A DNA stretch of 64,000 bases from the NCBI GenBank assembly GCA_031414805.1, contig JANOQJ010000008.1, forward strand, positions 49,188 through 113,187, written 5' to 3'. Shown here piece after piece: positions 43,182-52,167 of the stretch; position 1 is the first letter of the stretch, and each line of letters opens with the position of its first letter. A program made the translations under genes and the position numbers. Source of the DNA: JAAFIW01 sp031414805. Lineage in GTDB: Bacteria > Pseudomonadota > Gammaproteobacteria > Burkholderiales > Burkholderiaceae_C. The notes below the pieces were generated by a model, which saw only the letters and a program-made list of their open reading frames with translations, searched no databases and was not told where the DNA came from.

Positions 43182-44311
43182 GCCGCCCCCAGCATCTCCT
43201 CATACTCCCCGCCCGTCGCAATCCGCGGATTCGTCTTATGGCAATGATCCGCTAGCGCCCCGAAAACCACTCGCTCAAACCACTCGCGCTGTACGCCCAT
43301 CTCGCCCAACCCTTTGGGCAGGCCCAGCCGCGCATTCATATCAGTGATGGCCTCAGCCACATCGCCACTCGATGTCAATCCCATTGCATGCGCCATGCGA
43401 TCCAGGCGTTTTTCTTTTTGTACCGATTCGGCTTGCGCGTTAAAGCGCACCACAGCCGGTAAAAACATGGCGTTCAAGGTGCCGTGGTGCAAGCGCGGAT
43501 CGACCCCGCCGAGGCTGTGGCTCAGCGAATGCACGCAGCCGAGGCCTTTTTGGAAGGCCATGGCGCCCTGCATGGAGGCGCTCATCAGGTTGAAGCGGGC
43601 TTCGCGGTCGCTGCCGTCTTGTGTGGCCCGTTCGATGTGAGCCCAGCCGCGTGCCAGGCCGTCCAGCGCGATGCCATCCGCTGGCGGGTTGAAGGCGGCG
43701 GACATGAAGGTTTCCATGCAGTGGGCGATGGCGTCCATGCCGGTGGCGGCCGTCAGGCGCGCTGGCAGGCCGAGGGTGAGCTCGGGGTCGCAAATGGCGG
43801 CTTTGGGCACCAGGTGCCAGCTGTGAAAGCCCAGCTTGCGGTGGTCGTCGACGATGAGGATGGCCCCGCGTGCCACCTCGCTGCCGGTGCCGCTGGTGGT
43901 GGGCACCGCAATCAGCGGTGCGGCGCGCTCGGTGATGCGCGGCGAGCCGCCTTCGATGGTGGCGTAGTGGGTTAGCGGGCCTTCGTGTGTGGCGGCGATG
44001 GCCACGCCCTTGGCGCAGTCGATGGCCGAGCCCCCGCCGACCGCAATCAGGCCGTCACAGTTGTTTGATTTGTACAAGGCGGCAGCGGCGCGCACGGCTG
44101 CTTCGGTCGGGTTACTGGGAGTTTGGTCGAACACGGCCACTGGCATGCCTGCCAGCACATCCAGCGCTTTTTGCAATACGCCAGCGGCCTTCACGCCCGC
44201 GTCGGTCACCACCAGGGGGCGGGTGATGCCGACTCGCTCACATTCAGATTTGAGGAGTTTGACGGCACCGAAGTCGAACTGAATTTGCGTCACGTAATAG
44301 ATGAAAGCCAT
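43175..44311 (-). CDS. iron-containing alcohol dehydrogenase
   Basis: The 378-residue NAD(P)-dependent enzyme has the dinucleotide loop IAVGGGSAIDCAKG and PTTSGTGSEVARGA. Metal ligands are Asp/His in DAIAHCMETF, the His cluster in CVHSLSHSLGG, and a later DPRLHHGTLNAMFLP. Typical of group III alcohol dehydrogenases for short alcohols or hydroxy acids. Its substrate is unknown. It ends inside a repeat element. Confidence 0.92.
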   Translation of the reverse strand: MAFIYYVTQIQFDFGAVKLLKSECERVGITRPLVVTDAGVKAAGVLQKALDVLAGMPVAVFDQTPSNPTEAAVRAAAALYKSNNCDGLIAVGGGSAIDCAKGVAIAATHEGPLTHYATIEGGSPRITERAAPLIAVPTTSGTGSEVARGAILIVDDHRKLGFHSWHLVPKAAICDPELTLGLPARLTAATGMDAIAHCMETFMSAAFNPPADGIALDGLARGWAHIERATQDGSDREARFNLMSASMQGAMAFQKGLGCVHSLSHSLGGVDPRLHHGTLNAMFLPAVVRFNAQAESVQKEKRLDRMAHAMGLTSSGDVAEAITDMNARLGLPKGLGEMGVQREWFERVVFGALADHCHKTNPRIATGGEYEEMLGAAF

Positions 44312-44371
44312 AGGTGTCTCGCTCTTTGTTGGGGCTAGGATGACTGCACTTTAACGACCTGGAGAGACTTC

Positions 44372-45244
44372 ATGGATCACCGTCTTTTGCTCACCACAGC
44401 TGTCTTGAGCGTCGCAGCCCAAGCCCATGCCGCCTGCCTGACCGACGCCCAGGTGCAAGACATGGCCACGCAATACACCGCGCGCCAGCCTGCTGCCAAC
44501 CCCGAAGGCTTGACTGAAGAAGACGGTCGCTGCTCGCGCGCCAAGTTCAACGCGCTGCTGGAAAAAGCCCGCGGCGCACCGGTGGGCTACAAGGCGGGCC
44601 TGACCAACCCTGCGGTGCAAAAGCGCTTCAACTACGACAAACCGGTGTGGGGCAAGCTGTACCCCGGCATGGTGCTGGCCGATGGCGCGGTGGTAGACGC
44701 GGCCTTTGGTGCCCGCCCGTTGTTTGAGGCCGACATGTTGGTACGCGTGAGCAGTGCCAGCATTAACCAGGCCAAAACGCCCATGGAGGTGCTGGACGCC
44801 ATCGACCAGGTCATTCCCTTCATCGAGCTGCCCGATTTGATGGTGCAGGCACCACCCAAGCTCAACGGCCCCGCCATCAATGCCATCAACGTGGGTGCCC
44901 GGCTGGGCGTGGCGGGCAAACCGATTGCAGTGCCTGCGATGCGAGCCGAGCGCTACGCCATGCTGGACGGGCTGCGTGACATGGTGGTGCTGCTCTCAGA
45001 CGACACGGGGGCCGAGTTGGTGGAATTAGGAAGAGGAAAGGGCAGCGACATCCTGGATCACCCGCTGAACGCCGTGGTGTGGCTGGCGCAGGCGCTGGCG
45101 CAAGAGGGCTTGGCGATGCAGCCGGGGCAACTCATCAGCCTGGGCTCGTTCTCGCCGCTGCTGCCGCCCAAGGCGGGGCTGAAAGTGCGGGTGACCTACA
45201 CCGGCCTGGCCGGGGCACAGCCCGTGAGCGTGCAGTTCAAGTGA
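44372..45244 (+). CDS. exported fumarylacetoacetase/MhpD-like protein
   Basis: The 290-residue protein has a signal peptide (residues 1-21, AAQAHA-ACL) followed by a 2-keto-4-pentenoate hydratase-like fold: PVGYKAGLTN, PLFEADMLVRVSS, PFIELPDLMV, and GSFSPLLPPKAGLKVRVTY. Cytoplasmic hydratases of this family normally lack an export signal. Export suggests a periplasmic variant of unknown substrate. It overlaps the alpha/beta hydrolase by four bases, implying a shared catabolic role. Confidence 0.75.
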   Translation: MDHRLLLTTAVLSVAAQAHAACLTDAQVQDMATQYTARQPAANPEGLTEEDGRCSRAKFNALLEKARGAPVGYKAGLTNPAVQKRFNYDKPVWGKLYPGMVLADGAVVDAAFGARPLFEADMLVRVSSASINQAKTPMEVLDAIDQVIPFIELPDLMVQAPPKLNGPAINAINVGARLGVAGKPIAVPAMRAERYAMLDGLRDMVVLLSDDTGAELVELGRGKGSDILDHPLNAVVWLAQALAQEGLAMQPGQLISLGSFSPLLPPKAGLKVRVTYTGLAGAQPVSVQFK

Positions 45245-46203
45245 GTTTTGATCGCTTGCTGACCCCCGCGATGCGCGACGTGCTGCGCCGCATGGCGCGT
45301 GCAGGCCACCCGCCACTGCACACGCTGGCCCCCGCCGACGCCCGCGCGGCGTATGAGGCCGGTGCCAACGTGCTGGAGGTGCCGCGCGCCGACCTGGCAC
45401 GGGTTGAAGCGTTGACGATTCCCGCGCACGACGGCTACTTGATTCCGGCGCGGTTGTATGCGCCCTCGCACGGCAGACTGCCGGTGCTGCTGTACTTTCA
45501 CGGCGGTGGCTTCACCATTGGCAGCGTGGCCACGCACGAAGTGTTGTGCCGCGAGATCAGCCGCCTGGCAGGGTGCATCGTGGTCTCGGTGGACTACCGA
45601 CTGGCACCCGAGCACAAATTCCCGGTTGCAGTGCAAGATATGCAGTCCGCCCTGGTGTTTATTGCTCAAGCAGCTATACAAATAGGAGCAACTGTCACCC
45701 CCAGCGGCCACACCCACATGGCCGTGGGCGGCGACAGCGCCGGTGGCACGCTGGCCGCCTTGGCCGCCATCCTGGCGCGCGACGCGGGAATACCGCTGGC
45801 GCTGCAACTGCTGATCTACCCCGGTTGCACCGCCCACCAAGACACGCCGTCACACAGCCAGTTTGGGCAAGGCCTGGTGCTGGAGACCGAGCACATCAAC
45901 TACTTTTTCAGCCAGTACATCACCACAGACCAGCGCGTCGACTGGCGCTTTGCTCCACTGAACGCACCCGATGTCGACGGCGTAGCCCCCGCCTGGATCG
46001 GCCTGGCCGAGTGCGACCCGCTGGTGGACGAAGGTCTGCTTTACGCCGACAAGCTGCGCGCGGCGGGTGTGCCGGTTGACTTGGAAATCTACCGGGGCGT
46101 GACGCATGAGTTCATCAAGATGGGCCGCGTGATCCCCGAGGCGCGGCAGGCGCATGCGGACATGGCTGCGGCTTTGTCCCGTGCATTTGAAGGTGCTTTT
46201 TGA
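45241..46203 (+). CDS. alpha/beta hydrolase of the hormone-sensitive-lipase type
   Basis: GTG 45241, overlapping the preceding stop, gives 320 residues; ATG 45271 is an alternative. The oxyanion motif is YFHGGGFTIGS, nucleophile GGDSAGG, acid in LAECDPLVDEG, base histidine in GVTHEFIKMG. An esterase of small acyl substrates. Residues about 139-149 (FIAQAAIQIG) are the translation of a repeat element, lying on the surface loop before the nucleophile strand. The TGA stop is contributed by the GAACGCAGAG inverted repeat. Confidence 0.9.
   Translation: MSFDRLLTPAMRDVLRRMARAGHPPLHTLAPADARAAYEAGANVLEVPRADLARVEALTIPAHDGYLIPARLYAPSHGRLPVLLYFHGGGFTIGSVATHEVLCREISRLAGCIVVSVDYRLAPEHKFPVAVQDMQSALVFIAQAAIQIGATVTPSGHTHMAVGGDSAGGTLAALAAILARDAGIPLALQLLIYPGCTAHQDTPSHSQFGQGLVLETEHINYFFSQYITTDQRVDWRFAPLNAPDVDGVAPAWIGLAECDPLVDEGLLYADKLRAAGVPVDLEIYRGVTHEFIKMGRVIPEARQAHADMAAALSRAFEGAF
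45657..45687 (-). repeat. dispersed palindromic element, copy 13 (inside the hydrolase gene)
   Basis: A short copy keeping TTGCTCAAGCAGCTAT; read in the same stop-free frame as the nadE copy (A-Q-A-A-I). Confidence 0.75.
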
Positions 46204-46336
46204 ACGCAGAGGTCGCAAAGGTCGCGCAAAGGTCGCGCAGAGGACGCAAAAGGGGCAAAGAGAAGAACCAAAATGTTGATTTGTCTTTTGAATTCTTCTG
46301 TGCACTCTGCGCCATCTTTGCGTCCTCTGCGTTCAA
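46200..46336. repeat. long inverted repeat of the GAACGCAGAG family, copy B
   Basis: Left arm from 46200 (TTGAACGCAGAGGTCGC) and right arm to 46336 (GCGTCCTCTGCGTTCAA). The left arm carries internal duplications (AAAGGTCGCGC twice) and begins at the stop codon of the hydrolase. Confidence 0.85.
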
Positions 46337-46356
46337 ATTTTCTAATCTCTCAACCC

Positions 46357-47220
46357 ATGAAACTCCAAGACTTCCGTTTCTTTCACCGCCTGCGCGTGCG
46401 TTGGGCCGAGGTGGACATGCAAAAAATCGTGTTCAACGGTCACTATCTGATGTACCTGGATACGGCCGTAGCCGACTACTGGCGTGCGCTAGCCCTGCCT
46501 TACGAGCAGGCCATGCACCAGATGGGTGGCGACATGTATGTGAAAAAGGCCACGCTGGAATATCACGCGTCGGCCCGCTACGACGATCAATTGGCCATTG
46601 GCTTGACATGCGCGCGCATTGGCAATTCGTCGTTGCAGTTTTTGGGCGGCATTTTCAGCGGCGACAAGCTGCTGGTGTCCGGCGAGTTGCTCTATGTCTA
46701 TGCCAATCCGGCTACGCAAACCTCTCAGCCGGTGCCGCAGGTCCTGCGCGACCTGATGCTGGGTTTTGAGGCGGGTCAGCCCACGACCCGCTTGCAAACG
46801 GGCTCCTGGCAAGAACTGCGCGAGGCGGCAGCCCCACTGCGTACCGAGGTATTTGTGCTGGAGCAGGGCGTTCCGCAAGACATTGAGTGGGACGACGAAG
46901 ACCACACGGCCGTGCACGCCGTGGTGTTCAACCACCTGAACCAGGCCGTTGCCACGGGCCGCCTATTGCAGCACGCGCCGGGTGTGGCCCGCATTGGCCG
47001 TATGGCGGTCTCGCGCGTGCTGCGCGGTGGCAGCCTGGGCCGTCAGGTGCTTTTGGCGCTGATGCAGACCGCTGGCGCGCGGGGCGATACCCGGGTGATG
47101 CTGCACGCGCAATGCAGCGCGCAGGGGTTTTATGAGCGTCTGGGCTATCGGGTGCAGGGTGAGGTTTACCAGGAAGCCGGAATTGCGCACATCGAGATGT
47201 GGGCTGACTTGAAAGCTTGA
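46357..47220 (+). CDS. thioesterase-GNAT fusion protein
   Basis: Start at ATG 46357 (287 residues). Residues 1-140 are a YbgC/4-hydroxybenzoyl-CoA thioesterase hotdog domain (RVRWAEVDMQKIVFNGHYL with its acidic catalytic residue, and LEYHASARYDDQL). Residues 145-287 are a GNAT acetyltransferase of ElaA style (VFVLEQGVPQDIEWDDED, ARIGRMAVSRVLRGG, HAQCSAQGFYERLGY). Both domains act on acyl-CoA, so a channelled or regulatory function is plausible. Confidence 0.87.
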   Translation: MKLQDFRFFHRLRVRWAEVDMQKIVFNGHYLMYLDTAVADYWRALALPYEQAMHQMGGDMYVKKATLEYHASARYDDQLAIGLTCARIGNSSLQFLGGIFSGDKLLVSGELLYVYANPATQTSQPVPQVLRDLMLGFEAGQPTTRLQTGSWQELREAAAPLRTEVFVLEQGVPQDIEWDDEDHTAVHAVVFNHLNQAVATGRLLQHAPGVARIGRMAVSRVLRGGSLGRQVLLALMQTAGARGDTRVMLHAQCSAQGFYERLGYRVQGEVYQEAGIAHIEMWADLKA

Positions 47221-47321
47221 GCTTTTATTGCCACGCAAGCGTTCTGGGCAAAGCGACACGTCCAGCAGCGACAATCGGCGGTTGTGCAGCAAACCCCGCT
47301 GCTGTTTGATTCCCAGATTTC

Positions 47322-49826
47322 ATGGCCAAGAAAAAACGCAATCCTCCAGGGCGCAGCGCACCAGCCGGTGCCAACGCATTAGCTGACTCCGTGACCGTGA
47401 CTGCCGTACAGCCCCGCCCAGCGGCCAGTCCAGCCGGGCCGGCAAATGGCAGCACCAAAGCCAGAAACAACACGGCCTATGCAAAGCCTGTAGCCAATTC
47501 AGTGGTGCAGTCGCTGCCTGGCGAGGTGGTGCGCGGCGATTGGACGGTGGTGTTGTTCGCGCTGATGATGGTCTTCACCCCCGCCATGGGTGTTCCTCAC
47601 GAGGAAATGCTGCAGGACACGCTCAAGTCGGCCATCGTTTCCATCATGACGCTGGTGGGTGCCGTGCTGTTTTTCTGGACGCAGCGCAACCGGCGTGAGG
47701 GCTTGCGCTGGCATTTGATGATGTGGCCGCTGATTGCGCTGTGCGTGTATGCCCTGGGCAGCATGTTCTGGGCCCACACCTACCTGTCGGGCGTGGAGGC
47801 GATTCGCTGGTTTGTGCTCAGTGTGGTGCTGTGGCTGGGCATCAACACCTTCAGCCGTGACCGCTTGCCCACCTTGGCTTTGGGTATTCACGTAGGTGCG
47901 GTGATTGCAGCGCTGTGGACAGCGCTGCAGTTCTGGATTGATTTCAAGTACTTCCCGCAAGGCCCCAATCCCGCTTCCACTTTTGTGAACCGTAACTTTT
48001 TTGCCGAGTTCGCGGTGTGTACGCTGCCGTTCTCGTTTGTGCTGCTGGCCCGTGCCAGGCAGTCTGCGGTGATCGCCTTGCTGGCGTTTTCCAATGCTTT
48101 CGTGTTGGTCACCATCATGATGACGGGTACCCGTTCGGCGCTGATTGCGACAGGCGCTTTGCTGTTTTTGATCCCTCTGGTGCTGGTGCTGTATCGCCGC
48201 CAGTTCGCCTTTGTGAAGTGGGACGGTGGGCAGCGTATTCTGGCGGTCGGCGTGTTGGTGGCCACCTTTGTGGGCCTGGGTTTTATTCCCACGGGCAACG
48301 TCAAGCTGATTGAGGAGCACGCCACCGAAAAGCGCGGCTTGACCGCTCTGGAGCGCGGATTTGCACGAACCAAGTCGATGACGGTGAAAGAGGAATACAC
48401 CGAAAAGTCGTTCTCCATACGCCTGATCATGTGGAAAGCCACCGGCCGCATCATCGAAAAACGGCCTTTGACGGGCGTGGGTGCAGGCTCTTGGGAGGCC
48501 GACATTCCGCTATATCAGAACGAGGGCTCCCAGCTGGAAACCGACTATTACGTTCACAACGAAATTTTGCAGCTACTGGCCGAATACGGGCTGGTGGGCT
48601 GGCTCTTTTTAATCACCTTGCTCAGCTATTTGCTGTATGCCGCCTGGCGAACCATTCGCGCCCGAACGCCGGAAGGGTTGGCCGAGGCACCGTGGCGGGC
48701 CATGACGCTGACCAGCGTGTTGGCCTTCCTGATCGTCTCCAACGCGGGCTTTCCATGGCGTTTGGCCAGCACGGCCGCTTTGTTTGCCGTGTGCCTGGCG
48801 ATTCTGGCGGCGTCTGATGCGCGGATGGGCATTCGCGGGCCGCTAGCCGCCGGTCGTGTGGGCTGGAAACCTGCGTTGTCGCAAGGCCTGGCCGTGACCG
48901 CCATGCTGTGCCTGGCCCTGGCCGCCTACATCACCCAGCAAGCCGCTGAATGCGAGCGAAAAATCGTCAAGGCCACCAAGATTGCGCTGACCATCAGTGC
49001 CAACGGCGACTACAACAACCCCAAATGGGACAAGTCCAAAGCCGAGATGCTCAAGCTCATCAAAGAAGGCACAGACATCAACCCCCATTACCGGAAAATC
49101 ACGCCCATGGTGGCCGACGAACTGGCCAAGTGGGGCGACTGGAAAAACGCGGTGTGGGTGTGGGAGACCGTGCTGTCGTCGCGGCCTTATGTGGTGGCCA
49201 TCATGAGCAACGTGGCCCGCGGCTACGCGTCAATTGGCAACCCCGACAAGGCGCTGGAATACCTGGAGCGGGCGAAAAAAATCCAGCCGCGTGCGCCGTC
49301 GGTGCGCTCGCTGGAGGTGATTTTGCTCAGCCGCACCGGCAAAGAAGCCCGGGGTCTGGAGCTGGCGCGTGAAGCGGTGGCGGCCAATGTGTTTGACTAC
49401 GATTTGATCAATGCTGCCTTTGTACTGGCCTGGCGTGCCAACGACTTTGCGTTTGCCGAAAAAACGATGGAGCTGCGCCTGAAGGGCTGGCCAACGGGTA
49501 AAGCCGCCGGGATGATTCAACTGGGCAATATGTATTTGACCGGAATGAAAGACCCGAAAAAGGCTTTTGAAGCTTTCAAGGAAGGCATGGAAGCGGGCAA
49601 GCCCGAAGAAAAAGAAGCCCTCGCCCAGCAGGTGCCGGGGCAATTCTGGACGCGACTGGGCATGACGACGACTGTGCCCGCGCTCACCACCGCGACGGCA
49701 ACCGTGGGCACGACCACGCCGCGCGTAGCACCGGCGGCCAAGCCTGCTTCATCGGCAGCCTCGGCGGCACCCGCTACGTCACTGGTGCGGGCGCCAGCGC
49801 CTCAAACATCGGCCAGCAGCAAGTAA
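47322..49826 (+). CDS. O-antigen ligase/Wzy-C family protein with TPR tail
   Basis: The 834-residue protein has a positively charged cytoplasmic start, about a dozen membrane segments to residue 540, and the Wzy_C periplasmic loop region (GVGAGSWEADIPLYQNEGSQ, YYVHNEILQLLAEYGLVGWL). The C-terminal 280 residues contain helical TPR-like repeats (GNPDKALEYLERAKKIQPRA) and a low-complexity Ala/Thr tail. This layout fits PglL/WaaL-type glycan ligases, moving lipid-linked glycan onto protein or lipid A. Which acceptor is unknown. Its 3' end overlaps ygfZ tail-to-tail by 25 bases. Confidence 0.85.
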   Translation: MAKKKRNPPGRSAPAGANALADSVTVTAVQPRPAASPAGPANGSTKARNNTAYAKPVANSVVQSLPGEVVRGDWTVVLFALMMVFTPAMGVPHEEMLQDTLKSAIVSIMTLVGAVLFFWTQRNRREGLRWHLMMWPLIALCVYALGSMFWAHTYLSGVEAIRWFVLSVVLWLGINTFSRDRLPTLALGIHVGAVIAALWTALQFWIDFKYFPQGPNPASTFVNRNFFAEFAVCTLPFSFVLLARARQSAVIALLAFSNAFVLVTIMMTGTRSALIATGALLFLIPLVLVLYRRQFAFVKWDGGQRILAVGVLVATFVGLGFIPTGNVKLIEEHATEKRGLTALERGFARTKSMTVKEEYTEKSFSIRLIMWKATGRIIEKRPLTGVGAGSWEADIPLYQNEGSQLETDYYVHNEILQLLAEYGLVGWLFLITLLSYLLYAAWRTIRARTPEGLAEAPWRAMTLTSVLAFLIVSNAGFPWRLASTAALFAVCLAILAASDARMGIRGPLAAGRVGWKPALSQGLAVTAMLCLALAAYITQQAAECERKIVKATKIALTISANGDYNNPKWDKSKAEMLKLIKEGTDINPHYRKITPMVADELAKWGDWKNAVWVWETVLSSRPYVVAIMSNVARGYASIGNPDKALEYLERAKKIQPRAPSVRSLEVILLSRTGKEARGLELAREAVAANVFDYDLINAAFVLAWRANDFAFAEKTMELRLKGWPTGKAAGMIQLGNMYLTGMKDPKKAFEAFKEGMEAGKPEEKEALAQQVPGQFWTRLGMTTTVPALTTATATVGTTTPRVAPAAKPASSAASAAPATSLVRAPAPQTSASSK

Positions 49827-50752
49827 GGCAAAGGCTCCAGGTGCAGCGCGGGGCCTTGTGACGAACCCGCTGTCAGTGCACCGGCTTCTGCTGCGCTGAC
49901 TTGCATGGACACGATGGCCAGGGTGCCCGTACCAACAGGCTGTGGTGCGACTTGGGCCACCAGGCCACACGGCTGCACGGCGTCGGATGCGTGAAACACC
50001 TCATCGCCCACGTTGATGGCCACATCGCACTGCGCCATGAACGCCCGCCGTTTGAGCGAGCCGCGAAACTGGCTGCGCGCCACCACCTCCTGGCCGGGGT
50101 AGCAGCCTTTTTTGAAGTTCACGCCGCCCACCGACTCGTAGTTCAGCATCTGCGGCACAAACGCATCGACGATGGCCGCACTGATCGTGGCCACGCCGCT
50201 TTTCACCTCGCCCCAGCGCCAGATGTCCAGGTTGAGGGTTGTGGCGGGCTGAGCTTCATCAACGGGCACCAACCACAGTGCCCGCTGTTGCCCGTCGGCG
50301 ACGGGCAATACAACCGCATCGCTTGAACCAAATCGGTGTCTAGCCCAGGTGGAATCTGCTGGAGCAGCTATGTTTTTCATAGTGTCTGCGACAGCGGTAC
50401 CCGCCAGACCGTACAAGCCAAACTCGCCCGTGGCATCGCTCAGCTTGGCCTTGGCGCGCATGACAAACATCGAAAGGCGCTTCAAAGTGGGTCCCAGCAC
50501 GTCGGCGCTGCACACCAGCAACACCTCACCCGGCGCGTGCAACCAGCCCACAAAGCTGGCCTGCATGCGCCCCTTGGCGGAGCAGAAGGCGGCCAGTCGG
50601 GCTTGCTCGGGCTTCAACAGCACAAAGTCCTGGGTGAGTTGGCCCTGCAAAAAACTTTGCGCGTCATCACCCTGCACGCGGATGATGCCCAGGTGGGGCA
50701 GGGCACAGATGCCGTTCAAGGGGTGCTTGGGGTCTGAAATGGCTTGGTTCAT
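49802..50752 (-). CDS. ygfZ: tRNA-modifying/folate-binding protein YgfZ
   Basis: The 316-residue GcvT-like protein supports iron-sulfur cluster enzymes in a folate-dependent way. The family motif KGCYPGQEVVARSQFRG is present, after the N-terminal GDDAQSFLQGQLTQD. Residues about 123-137 (KNIAAPADSTWARH) are the translation of a repeat element whose core centre CC replaces a stop. Divergent from mltG across a long inverted repeat. Confidence 0.92.
   Translation of the reverse strand: MNQAISDPKHPLNGICALPHLGIIRVQGDDAQSFLQGQLTQDFVLLKPEQARLAAFCSAKGRMQASFVGWLHAPGEVLLVCSADVLGPTLKRLSMFVMRAKAKLSDATGEFGLYGLAGTAVADTMKNIAAPADSTWARHRFGSSDAVVLPVADGQQRALWLVPVDEAQPATTLNLDIWRWGEVKSGVATISAAIVDAFVPQMLNYESVGGVNFKKGCYPGQEVVARSQFRGSLKRRAFMAQCDVAINVGDEVFHASDAVQPCGLVAQVAPQPVGTGTLAIVSMQVSAAEAGALTAGSSQGPALHLEPLPYLLLADV
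50340..50383 (-). repeat. dispersed palindromic element, copy 14 (inside ygfZ)
   Basis: In gene sense CTGCT-CC-AGCAG: the consensus in-frame TGA has become CCA (Pro), with both arms intact. Confidence 0.8.
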
Positions 50753-50788
50753 GTGTCAATTATCATGACCGCTCATCTTGATTCCCCT

Positions 50789-50950
50789 GGTGTGGTGATG
50801 CACTCTGCTTGCGACTGATAAAAATGATGGATTTTTTCCCGAATCTAGGCGCACAGCGCAGGCATGCCGGGCGGCATGACGAGCATTTGCAACGACGAGT
50901 CGGGGAAAAAGACGCATTTTTATGTCGCAAGAAGAGTGCATCACCACACC
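50789..50950. repeat. long inverted repeat spanning the mltG start
   Basis: Left arm 50789-50840 (GGTGTGGTGATGCACTCT...) and right arm 50901-50950 (...AGAGTGCATCACCACACC) are near-perfect inverses, with a 60-base centre that itself contains CATGCCGGGCGGCATG. The right arm includes the mltG ribosome site, start codon and first ten codons. Confidence 0.85.
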
Positions 50951-51962
50951 CATAAGGTTGTTTGTGCGGCGCTTGTTGTTCACGTTGTTTTTTGCGCTGT
51001 GCGTCCTGGCGGCCACGGCAGGCGGTGCCGTTTGGTGGTGGTTGCACCAGCCGCTGAGTCTCTCAGCGGCCAGCATCGACCTGTCGATTGAGCCGCGCAC
51101 CCTGCCACGCGAGGTGGCTCAGGCGGTGGTCGATGCGGGTGTGCAGACTGACCCCGCCTGGCTCCTGGCGTGGTTTCGCCTGTCTGGCAAAAGTCGCCAG
51201 ATCAAGGCCGGCAGTTACGAGCTGACCACCGGCCTCACGCCGCGCAGCCTGCTGCGAAAGCTCGTGCGTGGCGAAGAAAGTCTCAAATCCATCACCCTGG
51301 TAGAAGGTTGGACTTTTCGTCAGATGCGGGCGGCGCTATCAAAACAAGAGCTGCTTGAGCAGACTCTACAAGGGCTGAGTGATGATTTGGTTATGAATCA
51401 GCTGGGTCGCCCTGGCGTGCACCCCGAAGGCCGCTTCTTCCCGGACACCTACACTTTTGCCAAAGGCAGCACCGACCTGGCCTTGCTGGCCCGCGCTTTG
51501 CGGGCGATGGATAAAAAACTCGACGCGGCCTGGACCCAGCGCGCGCCCGATGCAGTGGTGAAAACTCCTGAGGAAGCCTTGATTCTGGCCAGCATTGTTG
51601 AAAAAGAAACGGGTCTTGCCAGCGACCGCCCGCTGGTGGCCAGCGTGTTTACCAACCGCCTGCGCATCAACATGCCGCTGCAGACCGACCCGACCGTGAT
51701 TTACGGCATGGGTGTGTCGTTTGACGGCAATTTGCGCAAAAAAGACCTGCAAACCGACACGCCCTACAACAGCTACACCCGCCGCGGACTGCCCCCCACG
51801 CCCATTGCCATGCCCGGCAAGGCCGCCCTACTGGCCGCCGTGCAGCCGCCGCCGACTCAGTGGCTGTACTTTGTGGCGCGTGGCGACGGCTCGAGCGAGT
51901 TCAGCGCCAACCTGGACGCGCACAATCGCGCGGTGAACAAATTCCAGCGGGGTGGTCAGTGA
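50922..51962 (+). CDS. mltG: endolytic murein transglycosylase MltG
   Basis: Terminates nascent glycan strands in the inner membrane. The 346-residue protein has one N-terminal anchor (about 14-38, LLFTLFFALCVLAATAGGAV) and the YceG fold: AGSYELTTGLTP, TLVEGWTFRQMR, EGRFFPDTYTF, catalytic Glu in LASIVEKET, and LQTDPTVIYGMG with DTPYNSYTRRGLPPTPIAMPG. Residues about 137-157 (LSKQELLEQTLQGLSDDLV) come from a repeat element. Upstream of tmk-holB in the usual betaproteobacterial order. Confidence 0.93.
   Translation: MSQEECITTPIRLFVRRLLFTLFFALCVLAATAGGAVWWWLHQPLSLSAASIDLSIEPRTLPREVAQAVVDAGVQTDPAWLLAWFRLSGKSRQIKAGSYELTTGLTPRSLLRKLVRGEESLKSITLVEGWTFRQMRAALSKQELLEQTLQGLSDDLVMNQLGRPGVHPEGRFFPDTYTFAKGSTDLALLARALRAMDKKLDAAWTQRAPDAVVKTPEEALILASIVEKETGLASDRPLVASVFTNRLRINMPLQTDPTVIYGMGVSFDGNLRKKDLQTDTPYNSYTRRGLPPTPIAMPGKAALLAAVQPPPTQWLYFVARGDGSSEFSANLDAHNRAVNKFQRGGQ
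51334..51393 (+). repeat. dispersed palindromic element, copy 15 (inside mltG)
   Basis: Read in the frame in which the consensus starts with TAG; here that triplet is GAG (Glu), giving E-L-L-E-Q. Confidence 0.8.
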
Positions 51963-52009
51963 AAAAGAACGCGACGTGCTCCAAACGCATGTGCCACTCA
52001 ATCGATTTT

Positions 52010-52126
52010 TTGAACGCAGAGTACGCAAAAGTTACGCAAAGAACGCAAAAAATTCGAAATCAAAAACAACTGTCTCCTGGTTTTCCTTTGCGCCCTTTGC
52101 GAAATCTTTGCGCCCTTTGCGTTCTT
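52010..52126. repeat. long inverted repeat of the GAACGCAGAG family, copy C
   Basis: Left arm from 52010 (TTGAACGCAGAGTACGC) and right arm to 52126 (GCGCCCTTTGCGTTCTT), more diverged than copies A and B. Fills most of the mltG-tmk gap. Confidence 0.8.
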
Positions 52127-52167
52127 AACCTAACCCCACACCATGCTGGTCGAAGAATCGTTTAACC

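Noticed and set aside
47499..48320. 273-codon minus-strand frame
   Set aside because: Antisense to the O-antigen ligase membrane region; His/Gln-rich product without family.
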